This document shows positions 1-10,346 of a stretch of 64,000 bases of DNA, in pieces. The stretch's first letter is position 1. The number at the start of each line of letters is the position of its first letter. The notes beneath the pieces were generated by a model that saw only the letters and a program-made list of their open reading frames with translations, was not told the origin of the DNA and did no database searches. Origin of the DNA: Glandiceps talaboti (taxonomy: Eukaryota > Hemichordata > Enteropneusta > Spengelidae); contig NC_135553.1 of the NCBI RefSeq assembly GCF_964340395.1, positions 17,100,501-17,164,500 of the forward strand, read 5' to 3'. The translations under genes were made by a program, and so were the position numbers.

Positions 1-646
1 CTGATGTGCACTTAATATAGGCATCATGTTACTAAAAATACAGTACTCTTCCTGTGATCACAAACTTTGTTGCAGTATAAATGTTACTAGTATTTGAAAT
101 TATTGTCCATTTTGGCCACTACAGCACAACTACCAGTACATGTAGTTAAATGTATTGCCCTTGAATTTTTGAGTATGCCACCCACCCATTCACCCACCCA
201 TCCACCCACATCATAGACAGTGGAGAAGAAAAGGATGTGCAACTGCAGCATATCCTTTCAAATCAAGTGCTTGAATCCCTTTAACACCATGCCCATAAAT
301 GGATTAATTGTGTGGCGTCTGACTTGCAAGTGTGATAAGATCACGCTAAATCTCACAATTTGTGAGATGTGGTTATGCAAATATTGGCCATGACATGAGT
401 TCAATGACAACTCAAATCAAATATATCATAGTTTGTTGTACCATAGCCTTTGTATTCTTCGAGAGTTCATGATTACTTGTGATAATTAGTTAGTGATTTG
501 AGGGCTACAGCAAGTTGTTTCTTCTCCACTGTTTATGGTGAATATAACTCAATGTTGTATTTTGACCAAAGATTTCAGACGACGCCACCCACTCACACGG
601 TCACTGTAAATATAACTAAATGCGGTGTTTTGACCACTATTTTCAG
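1..646 (+). other. SNX8 intron (3' part) with small inverted repeat and duplicated acceptor
   Basis: This is the intron upstream of the first visible SNX8 exon. It holds a short CCCACC/CCATTC-rich run at 177-212. A weak inverted repeat, ACAGTGGAGAAGAAA near 219-233 and its complement near 518-532, may mark a small foldback element. At 541-590 there is a diverged copy of the acceptor region at 609-660. No coding exon was recognised. Confidence 0.5.
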
Positions 647-3600
647 AGGAAGCCACTGATATGCTACTAATGTGTAAGGAGTTGACATCATTGTCCAATG
701 AATCTAACCCTACATCAGCCTGGGCATGTGGTTCTAGTGATACATGGACAAATCTCAAACGGGGATTTAAAGCAATTGCAGTAGAGTTTGCTGGCATCTC
801 TGATAAATGTGCACAACAGGTAAAAAAACAATGTGATAGTTCAGTCGACTTTGATAGCCATTTTCATGCATCACATAGATCACACCATATCATCATATCA
901 GGGAATATGAAGACTAAAACTTGATTCAGAGATGTCAGTCACATGGCATTCTCCTGGATTCTAGGCTGTGTTGAGATAGACATTTAATGTAATCTATGAA
1001 ATGATGCTATAGAACTCAACTACCATGCCATTGCTCTCACTTCTTGGCCAAAAGCTGTTTTCTGAACAGCACTCCTAGTGGCCAAACCATGAAATCTTTT
1101 GTTTTTCTTATTCTCATCAAAAAAGAAATTCAGCTTCTGCAATGTTACTTCTTACCCTCTTCATTGCTTATTTCCTAGTAATAACAAAGGAACTATTGGT
1201 CTTTCTACAAATAAACATCAAATATTTTTAGAGATATACATAAAATATTTTTATATATGAGCCCTGTATCATATGGTATTCAGCCTGAAATTTTAATGTC
1301 TATTATTAATATTTTGTGTGATATGCAAAGTGAGTTTTTTCACAAGGTGAATAGGTTTATAGTCAAGCAACATATCATTAATGAGTGATATATAGTAAAG
1401 TAAATACAAGTTTCTTTGTAAACTATACAATTTTTTCTTCATCTACAGAGTGCCAGGGAAGAAGACACAGTGGTTGAAATGTTACATTTATTTTTAGATC
1501 TGCTTACAGCATATAAGGTAAGAATTTATTCAGTCTTGTCATCTTTCTGATCATAGTTTTTGTTGCTATTTTCAATATTTCGTCATCCCATGTAGGGAAA
1601 TACCAGTTGATATTTGGATGGTGCTTGTCACTATTAGTATAATAGAGTGCAGTGACAACGGCCGTAATGTAGTATGTGTATTTTTTCCGAGATATCGTCA
1701 CCTTGTACTTCCTGGCTGTAGGAATATCATATATCATGGAATATGGGAGTGCTATGGCATTTTCGTGCATTTGGGAATGCAGTAATTAGCTATTTCCTGT
1801 ATATTTAAAGGAACAATAAATTGGCGATACAATATGACATCAGATGTTGTCACCATATGATCTTTTCATACATCTATTTCCTGGGTAAAGACATATCTAT
1901 GTGTAAATACAATTCTGTGTATTTCCTTGCTGTTCTTTGTGTTCAGGAATAATAGGGAATTTCCTTGTACTGCCCCCCCCCCCCCCCTTCCACTGAAGTA
2001 TTAATATTTTGTTCAATTTTGATTTGACAATACATTGTCATAAAATTCAATGGTATCGTAGATATGTATTTTAATTGACATATTTGTATATTTTTATCTC
2101 GACAAAGTGTGAGAAGAGCCTTTGGCTCAACAGTCTATCGAGTTTCAATAAAGTCTATAAATAATAATAATATGTAGAATTATTTATATTCTTGGTTATG
2201 TATCTTTGTAGTCCCAGCTCCATATATGACATATGAGCATGTTGCTATAGCAATAGAGCTAGACACTCTCTACAAACTCATTTACACACAGTGTAAGGAG
2301 ATAGTAAATCTGGCAAGAATGTAAAACAGTGAACAGAAAGGATGTACTGTAGTTATATATTGTATTCAGACTAGGGGGTCAGGTTAGGGATAGAACTCCT
2401 TAGCATAATCCTGATTTGTATCATATGTGATGTGAGTGGACACTGTTCTGTACTGTAATAGTTCTTATAACCCACAGTTTCTTTGTATGCCCACCAGTAC
2501 ATGGAAATCTATTTAGAGGTAGTGTTCACAGCAGTACGATGAACACGTAACATATAATGTTAAACCAGATTTGTAGAGTTGTATCATCCACAACAAGTGA
2601 ACTGTGGACACAACTCTGTAAGTGTTCTCACCCTCAACTGTTTTGTGTATATACCAAATTATTGGAAATCTTTGAAGTAGTAGTCACAGTAGTTAGTTCT
2701 ACAAGTTTGGTTTGTATGTGATTTTTGACTGTCCAAATATTCATAACTTGACTTATAGGACCTATGTGAGCGACACGAAAAGGGAGTATTGAAAGACCAT
2801 CAATCAGCTTTACAGAAGATGGGTAACATGAAAAAGAAACGAATGACAGCTACTATCAAGGGTCAAGAACAAGCTGGCACCGTAGAACAATTAGAATCTA
2901 GAATTATTGAGGTTAGTATGACTCTCATGTAGGTTGGTGTGACTTATGAACTTTCAACTCTGGTGCAGAAATGACAGTATTTGACCGAAGGACAGTTTTC
3001 AATATATCTATTCATAAATTTTTGTTGTACCATAACTTTTATTCATTTTGAGCAAAAAAGTATGATATTATTGTCTGCTAAAATGTTCCCGCCCACATCT
3101 AGTTGATGGAAGTAACAATTGAAAAAAACAAATAGTAGGTTTAGTGGCAGTGGTTGACAAGTAACTTATGTTTTAATTTGTTGTGTATTCTTACAGCAAG
3201 AGAGTGAAATTATGAACATGGAAAACAGGAATTACTTTTCACTACACTGTTTGCAAATGGAAACTCAACTTATTCACGCCAATTTAGAAGTTATAGCAGA
3301 AATTTTCCAATTACTTGCACATATTGAAGCAAAAGGATCCAAGGAGGTATGTATTTATTTCATTTACAAGTATTTGTGATATTTCAACAGAAAGTGATCA
3401 TTTAAATTGAGAAATATGTTTGTTTGGCAAAAACCTGCCAAGAAATTTAGCATACACACCGTTTGGAGAAAATTGTGGCTAAAAGTAAAAGGTTGATAGG
3501 CGGAAGATGGCCAGGGGAGGGAATTCTCTGCTCACTCATTGTAAGCCATTGGTGTCTTTGCTTATTAGTCAATATTTTGATGAAAATAGTATTTTGTATT

Positions 3601-3882
3601 TATATTCTTCTGTGCCAGTATTTTTAGTGTGAGAGGAGAATGCATGTAGACAGTACTTCTAAAATTAGATGTTACCAAACACATAGCCCTCTGTGTTGAT
3701 GTCTTACATTTCTTTCGTTTTTTTCATGTATCTTTCAGATTTTCACACTATGGGAAGACCTTCAACCCAAAGTGAATACCCTGATTCCGAGTAATGTATC
3801 AAATGCAAAGTCCAACCCTGGTAGTCCCATTGCATCACCATTAGCGTCACCTACATCAGACCGTATCCCATCATTTCCGTAG
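647..3882 (+). CDS. SNX8: Sorting nexin 8 (C-terminal half, 5 exons; 5' part outside window)
   Basis: Exons 647-819, 1449-1517, 2759-2911, 3197-3346 and 3739-3882 (stop TAG 3880-3882) join in frame through AG/GT sites. They give 228 residues, plus two bases of a codon begun in an upstream exon. Known SNX8 proteins are about 465 aa with a PX domain followed by a BAR domain; only the BAR half is here. Recognisable pieces are DLCERHEKGVLKDHQSALQK, EQLESRIIEQESEI and ENRNYFSLHCLQMETQLIH, matching the end of vertebrate SNX8, followed by a short Ser/Pro tail. The family binds endosomal phosphoinositide and acts in endosome-to-Golgi sorting (family knowledge). All introns after the first seen exon are phase 0. 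The acceptor of the first exon has a diverged duplicate 68 bp upstream. The main alternative is a related BAR-type sorting nexin. Confidence 0.85.
1518..2758 (+). other. SNX8 intron; possible retroelement tail at 2098-2172
   Basis: This intron runs between the 23-codon exon and the next one. It contains a poly-C run at 1975-1987. A segment at about 2098-2172 ends in AATAAAGTCTATAAATAATA, which resembles the 3' end of a retroposed element but is too short to classify. No exon was recognised in it. Confidence 0.3.
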
Positions 3883-3987
3883 GGAATCTATGTGCAATTT
3901 ATATTATAGGTATATTAATGAAGTAACTTTTCAAATAGCAAAACTCAAGTTTTAAGTAAAATTTAAAAAGCAATTAAAAAAATATAT

Positions 3988-3993
3988 AATAAA
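3988..3993 (+). terminator. Candidate SNX8 polyadenylation signal AATAAA
   Basis: A canonical AATAAA lies 106 bp past the SNX8 stop codon, in an AT-rich stretch. Another AATAAA lies near 4973, so the 3' UTR could be longer. Confidence 0.45.
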
Positions 3994-4044
3994 TTCTGGC
4001 TCAGCCAAGGAATTTAGCAGACTAGGCATCTTTTGGGTGTAAAA

Positions 4045-4260
4045 ACATTTGACGACTACGTGTCATTTTGGAGGGAAAATATTTGACAAGACTACGTGTC
4101 ATTTTGGAGGGAAAATATTTGACATGCTACACGGTAATTTTAGGGGAAATTGTCATATATATGACAGGAAATAATTTTTGCAGACTATGTGTCATTTTTA
4201 CTGGAATTAATTTAGCCGGACTACATACATTTTTGGTAGGAAAAAAAAATCGACACAACT
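4045..4260 (+). repeat. Degenerate tandem repeat, about 45-bp units
   Basis: Five or so decaying units share GACTACGTGTCATTTT followed by a GGAGGGAAAATATTTGACA-like tail. The first two are nearly identical and the later ones diverge. It lies just past the proposed SNX8 polyadenylation signal. An open frame across it is incidental. Confidence 0.6.
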
Positions 4261-4914
4261 TTGATGGGAAATTCAAGACTGCAAGTATAAGGTTGCAAAA
4301 TTTTCTAAATTCTGAAAGTCTGTCTGCATACTTTGTCACCTTTGTTTTGGAAACTCTGTCTACAATCTTGCATTTGGTACCTTCATGTAACATTTCACTG
4401 TCTAACATTTGCCATGATAGTTTGTTAAAATTTCACTGCCTTTCATGTGCTCTATCTCTGCAACTTAAAAAAAATTGGAGGCTGAATATACGAATAAAAT
4501 TTAATAGGCCATTGTACTTCTAGTTCACCTTGATTTTGAAAAAAAAAATTGTCATGATGCAAAGTAAAAAAAACTTTGCCAACTTAAAAAATAACTTGAA
4601 TTGGCCTAATGTTTTTTATGCAGTCATAGCTATGAATACAAGATAAGACATTACATATAGGGTAAGTAATATGTAGGTAATAGGTACACGGCACATCTAT
4701 GTTACTTAGATCATAGACAGTGGACACTTTCTATGCTTACATTCACATCAACTTTTTAACATCAGTACACAACATGAAGACTTTTCATTCCACTCTGACC
4801 CCCTATGTTGCTGATAATGTTTTCACTAGGATCAGTTATGACGATATAGTAGTCACACCAAAATACAAAAAATACACCCAGTTTAGAAAACAAAATATGC
4901 CTTGTAAAGATATG

Positions 4915-5680
4915 AAGTTAGATGGTCAAAGTCGAGAGTTTAATATATTTGTGATGTTTCTTATCAATATGTGAATAAAAAGACTGACATATCGCACGAC
5001 TGCAAGATCTCGCGTGATTGCACAACCATTTTAATCGTAATCAAGACTAGTCTCTTCCGTATAGAAATGTCATGATTGATGTTAATTATTCATGAGAAGT
5101 GATTAACATGTACTTATTAGCATAAAGAGGTGCTTTCTTATTACCTGTCACCTGATTCAAAAGGTCACCTGACTCAGGTCAAATGTCATCTGCCAGTTGC
5201 TATGGATCGATACTATGATAACTTATAACATAAGCTTTCTTTGTTAGTTCTCCCTATCTTTACCAGAGAAGTAGCCTTGGATAATTCTCTTCTCAGTGGA
5301 TCGGCTGAATGTGACTAAAATTTAACTTGCAGAGTCTGAAATTAGTGCTGTCATACATTTCTGTAATCTTTATGTAAATGCCAGGTCTTAACATTAAAAT
5401 GTAAATTGCCATGGTAATTTGTGAGGTGAACCTTTACATCATGTTAAACAAGACATTTCACCCTGATCGGTCATTTCCCCTGCCAATCATTCACACAATT
5501 AACATAATTACCAGTGGTGAATTGGCACCGGTAAAAGCAGAAGAGCCCAGTTAAGATTCTAAATCAAAACAGTTATGCAATCATGGGAGATTTCGCAGTC
5601 ACACAAGATTTCAGGCTTTTTTATTCACAAACCGATAACATCACAAATCAATCAATCTATCCAAACCACAACTTGACCAG
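4915..5680. repeat. Foldback element with long imperfect inverted arms
   Basis: The left arm at about 4915-5050 and the right arm at about 5540-5680 are reverse complements over more than 100 bp. Shared segments include TGTGAATAAAAA, GACTGC and TGATTGCA. The arms flank a unique core of about 490 bp. The structure resembles a MITE or other non-autonomous DNA transposon. Outer ends and target duplication were not resolved. Confidence 0.5.
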
Positions 5681-6270
5681 TCTAAAATGAAATAGTGTCA
5701 GCTGCAATTCATCTTTAAAAGTGTACTGTTCATTGGTTGGCTAAGTAATATCTTGAGTACCAATCATGAAATCATCCAATCAGAAGAATGAACACTAAGT
5801 ATAAATCTATACAACAGTTAGAGTGACAGCACTACACAACTCAATATATCAAAATGTAGTCAGATGCGAAAATAAATCATATTTATGTTTTGACCTAAAT
5901 ATTTATTGTTAACTTTTTATGTGGTTGATTCATATAGAAAACGTCAGAAGCAATATACAGAATCTAATTATTAAAAACATATTCTTTCTGAGTTCAAAAT
6001 AATGTGACATGTTTGTGGGCCAAAGTTATACCCACCTATGATAGAGCTTTCACACTACCACAGACAAGGGCGAATTTCTTCCCTGTCTGTGATTCTACTG
6101 AAGATGACTACCCATCTATGGCAGAACTTCACATGACTGGAGACATCCACATGGTTTGGCATTCTGTGTTATGTAGTTATTTCTTCATTCAGTTCAGAAT
6201 CTGATAACTGTTTATTCAGGAAGACATTCAGGGTAATTACGCTGCCTTGCGTTCAAGGACATGTTTGTGT

Positions 6271-8006
6271 TTAAAGTGGCCATATGGAGAACGAAGGGTA
6301 TTTATTTTAGATTTTTAGCACAACTGAACTTGTTCAGTAGTGCTATAGGGATCGCCCGGCGTCTGTCTGTCTGTGTGTGTGTGTGTGTGGATGTGTGTGT
6401 GTGTGTGTGTGTGTAAACAACTTAAAGTCAAAAACCGCTGAACCGATTGCCACGATATTTGGTGGGTCCATTACTTTGGGTGTCTAGTTGGGAAATTGTT
6501 CAAATCAAAATGATCACATCACAGGTGTGTGATTTGGGTCAAAAAATTTGATTTTTGGTCAAAAAACTTAAACTCAGAAACTACTGGGCAGATTGGTGCG
6601 AAATTTGGTGGGAACATTCTTAAGGGGATGTAAAGTAAGATTTGTTCATGACGGGATGATTCCATCAGTGATATGCAAATTAGGGCTAAAAATGTGTCTT
6701 TTTGGTTAAAAATCTATAATTCTAAAACTACTGAGCAGATTGGGCTGAAATTTAATGGGAATGTATCTAGGGATGTATGGACGAAGAAGTATTAAGCATA
6801 CCATGATTCCGTGAGTGATATGCAAATTAGGTGTAAAAATGTTCATTTTTGGTCAAAAACTTATATCTCAAAAAGTACTTGGTCAGTTAGTCTGAAACTT
6901 GGCTAGATGTTTCTGAAACTGTTATTCTGCAGATTTTCTTAAAAACATTTTGACAAAATTGGCCCTAGCGACCATGACCACGCCCTTTAGCAACAACCAA
7001 ATGGCAGTATATTTTGGTCAAATAACAACATCATCTGGTAAGCAAGTGAGTAAACATTCAAAAAATGTATGCAAATACCCTAGCAACCATGACCGCGCCC
7101 ATAGCAACAGCCAAACGGTGGTGTATTTCACAAAGATAACAACAGGGTTTAATAGATAATTGAATAAACATCCAAAAAATGTATGTAAATTTGCATAGCA
7201 ACAAGACCACGCCCATAACAACAGCCAAATAATCACGTATATTGCAAAGATAACAACAGGAATAGAAAGACAGATGAATAAACATTCAAAAAAATGTATG
7301 CAAATACCCTAGTAACCATGACCACGCCCATAGCAACAGCCAAACGGTGGTGTATTTCACAAAGATAACAACAGGGTTTAATAGACAATTGAATAAACAT
7401 TCAAAAAATGTATGTAAATTTTCCTAGCAACAAGACCACGCCCATAGCAACAGCCAAATGATCACGTATATTGCAAAGAGAATATCAGGAATTCATACAC
7501 AAGTGAACAAAAACATACACAAATGTATGCAAATGTATCTAACAACATGACCACGCCCATAGCAACAGCCAAATGATAGCATTTATCGTAAAGATAGCAA
7601 CATGGTTGGATAGGCAACTGGATAGTTATTCAGCAAATAAACACCTATTGTTAGCATAGACTAGCATATGGATAAACATTTTTAAAAACTACAGTTGTGC
7701 TACAACGCCATTGGCGGTATTTTTAATATATAAAACAACTTTACCTTGTTTTCCAACATTGGCAAAGTCCATGTTTTGTAACTCAATAAATTGCAAAAGC
7801 TAAAATAGTGTGGGAAAATGTTATTATTATGTGTACAATAACAAACACTTCACACACTTTAAAAAAAAAAAATTAATTTATTGAGTTCCAAACAAGGACT
7901 TGGTACATATGTAGTTTCACACTGCTTTTTCAAGTGGACACATATAGTAAAGTAGTTTTATAAATTAAAAATCCAAAATAATTTGTCATCCATATTGACA
8001 CTTTAA
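6271..8006. mobile_element. MITE with TTAA ends, split by a younger 1.4-kb insertion
   Basis: The left arm starts TTAAAGTGGCCATATGG at 6271. The right arm ends at a TTAA at 8003-8006, after an internal stretch matching the right arms of the copies at 60085-60336 and 62494-62850. The MITE sequence breaks off near 6317 and resumes near 7722. Everything between belongs to a different repeat (separate entry). TTAA at each end fits a TTAA target duplication, as made by piggyBac-type transposases. The superfamily assignment is inference. Confidence 0.65.
6317..7721 (+). mobile_element. 1.4-kb repeat element, copy 1 (inserted in a MITE)
   Basis: One end carries AGCACAACTGAAC, a short ACTGAACTTGTTCAGT hairpin and GATCGCCCGGCG. 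This is followed by a GT microsatellite (6376-6412) and four decayed units of about 130 bp built round AAACTACTG, CAGATT and GAAATTTGGTGGG (6420-6930). After them come about seven units of roughly 110 bp containing CATAGCAACAGCCAAA (6950-7600). The other end has CTACAACGCCATTGGCGG. A second copy lies reversed at 57834-59060, with the same order of parts. No transposase or reverse transcriptase is encoded, so it is non-autonomous. The class is unknown. Confidence 0.7.
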
Positions 8007-8408
8007 AACAATACATACATAAAGTTGATAAACATCAGAAAGTTTAACAAAATAATAATTCTAGGAACAACAATACACACACTTGAAGGGTTCATAACTA
8101 ACATACAGCTTGCATATTAGGTGAGCAGTCTAGAGAAAAAATGTTATAGGTTATATAGCTCCTAGTACCGGGTAGAATGTCTATCTCTGAACAACATCAT
8201 CTCGAGTATTACGTTGTATTTGACAGTCCAAAGCATATTGTCTGAACAATTCTATCTTGATTAGTATGCTGTATTTAGCAGTCAAACTGTAATTTCTATA
8301 CAACTGTGTCTAGATCAGTATGTTGTATTTGTCAGCGTATTCTCTGCCATATGCTTATTGCTCCATATGAGAACACAGGTCATTTTATTTGACTTTATGA
8401 ACACTTCA

Positions 8409-8412
<4 letters not shown>

Positions 8413-8445
<33 letters not shown>
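8413..8445. repeat. CA microsatellite
   Basis: An uninterrupted (CA)n run in the intergenic space between SNX8 and POLD2. The surrounding 8007-9300 shows no gene that I can support. Confidence 0.85.
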
Positions 8446-8446
<1 letters not shown>

Positions 8447-9339
8447 AGTTCAGTCCTTTCATCCCAAAACTTTAATTCTTGCTGTTGTGCCAACATGCCC
8501 ACTTTGTCACTCACAAGTCTTAAAATAAATATGTCTTTGAATATTTAAGACTTGATACTTCTTCAAACAAGTCTAGAATGATTACATATAGTCTGTGCTA
8601 GGTATTAGGATTGTACCAAGCACTGTAACACGTAAGAATTAAATGGATATTCCCGTCAAAACCAGTGGAATACTACTTTTATTAACCCATCATCTGAAAA
8701 GTGTTCAACACGCAAGTTCACTTTGTATTAACTGTATACTGAATTAACTTAAAGAGTAAATTGGCTGATTTTATTTTCAAACACTTGATTGTGATCAACA
8801 TTACAATGAAATACGACTTTGTACGGAAATATCAATGTTCAACTATGCTTATTTTGTGATTTTATCAAATGGCAGACATTGTGTTGAATGTAGAACAGCA
8901 CGCCAAACTTACAAATTAATGTCAAAACAAAGGATGTTCATATAATGGATACCAGATGTTCACTCTTCAGACATGTTTTATTTCTTGCCTATAGATTTGA
9001 TTTTACACCTGGGATACTGAACCTATATGTAAATTATATTGACCTTTGACCTTGAGGGGACAAGTAAACCATGTTAATATGGTTTCCTACTGATGCATGA
9101 AATGTTGATTTTATTAGCAGTACTTTTTTTTTTTTTGGCAAAATGTTTTATTTCCGTATTGAAAGTTTTGATTTCTAATATCTTTGCCCCAATACTTGTG
9201 AGACTTTAGTTTTTAAAAAAGCAGATAAAAGGGTTGTAATGTTGTTTAGCATGTCAGTCATTATAAGTACTAGTCACAGTAGATCAATGTCAAAATGTAC
9301 ACTTCATTCCTGTTGTTCTGTATTACTACCAAAATACAT

Positions 9340-9590
9340 GAAATAAAGGGAAATGTATATATTTTCAATGAGTGTCTGTTGTATGACTGGCTTATTTGCA
9401 TAAATGTATATGAATACAGTGATTTGTATGTATATATTTTCAATGTATCATGTTTTACTGGCAAATGTATGCAAATACACTGATTTGTATGTAAATGAGT
9501 GTCTATTGTATGACTGGCTTATTTGCATAAATGTATATGAATACAGTGATTTGTATGTATATATTTTCAACGAGTGTCTGTGTTCAGTTG
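9340..9590 (+). repeat. Tandem repeat containing TTTGTATGTATATATTTTCA
   Basis: About two and a half long units alternate GATTTGTATGTATATATTTT and GACTGGCTTATTTGCATAAA segments. Overlapping open frames on both strands come only from this repeat. Confidence 0.6.
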
Positions 9591-10102
9591 TGCAATATAT
9601 AAAATGTCTTGGTGGGGGGGGGGTCTTCATGGTAGTCGTGGCATGTAAATTTACTATGGTAGGCAACAAAATACAAGGCAAATCATGAATATTCAATGTG
9701 CAAGCGTTCCATACTCATGAATATGCAGTGTTCAACCATTCCATATTAATGAGAGAAAGCATGACTGCTAGTAAGGGCTTCCACTAACAAACGGCCAATA
9801 ATTTTTAATTTGTATTTCTCGGCAATTGCACATAATGTAAGTGATGTAAAAATCATAAAATGACTACAACCCAAAGTTTTCAAAAATGCCTTTATTTCCT
9901 GGAGTGGCGTTCTCTTTAATTCTGTCAGTCTCTACAACCTAGAGATGGTACAAATCTTAAATTGAAATGTTTTGGGTGTAAATTGAGATAATTGATAAGT
10001 ACGTCCTACCTTACAGTTCATTAGGGTACTACATCACATCCCGTGCACACCCTCATGATACAGTGTTTTCAACAGAAAGTAGTCCGATTTTTTGTTTTCA
10101 GG

Positions 10103-10108
10103 TTTATT
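10103..10108 (-). terminator. Candidate POLD2 polyadenylation signal
   Basis: TTTATT on the plus strand reads AATAAA on the minus strand, about 240 bp past the POLD2 stop codon. Confidence 0.4.
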
Positions 10109-10346
10109 CATTTTCAGATTTGAGGTACATCACAATATGTAGTACAGTATATGTGACTGATCTAGAATTAATTATTTTGGTTTTGGTGAAAGTTCTTACC
10201 ACCAAGAATGTTGTTGTTACAGTAGTGGAAAGTTAAGCGTGTTTATGTTGACATACAATTCGTTCATGTTGACAGGGCAAAAGTAATGCTTAGCTTGCCA
10301 GTGCTGTAATAGTGAATATAGTGTTTATAAAATTCTACATGTAGTA

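Noticed and set aside
4068-4523. 151-aa plus-strand open frame after SNX8
   Set aside because: Begins inside a degenerate 45-bp tandem repeat; no family resemblance, no splice support.
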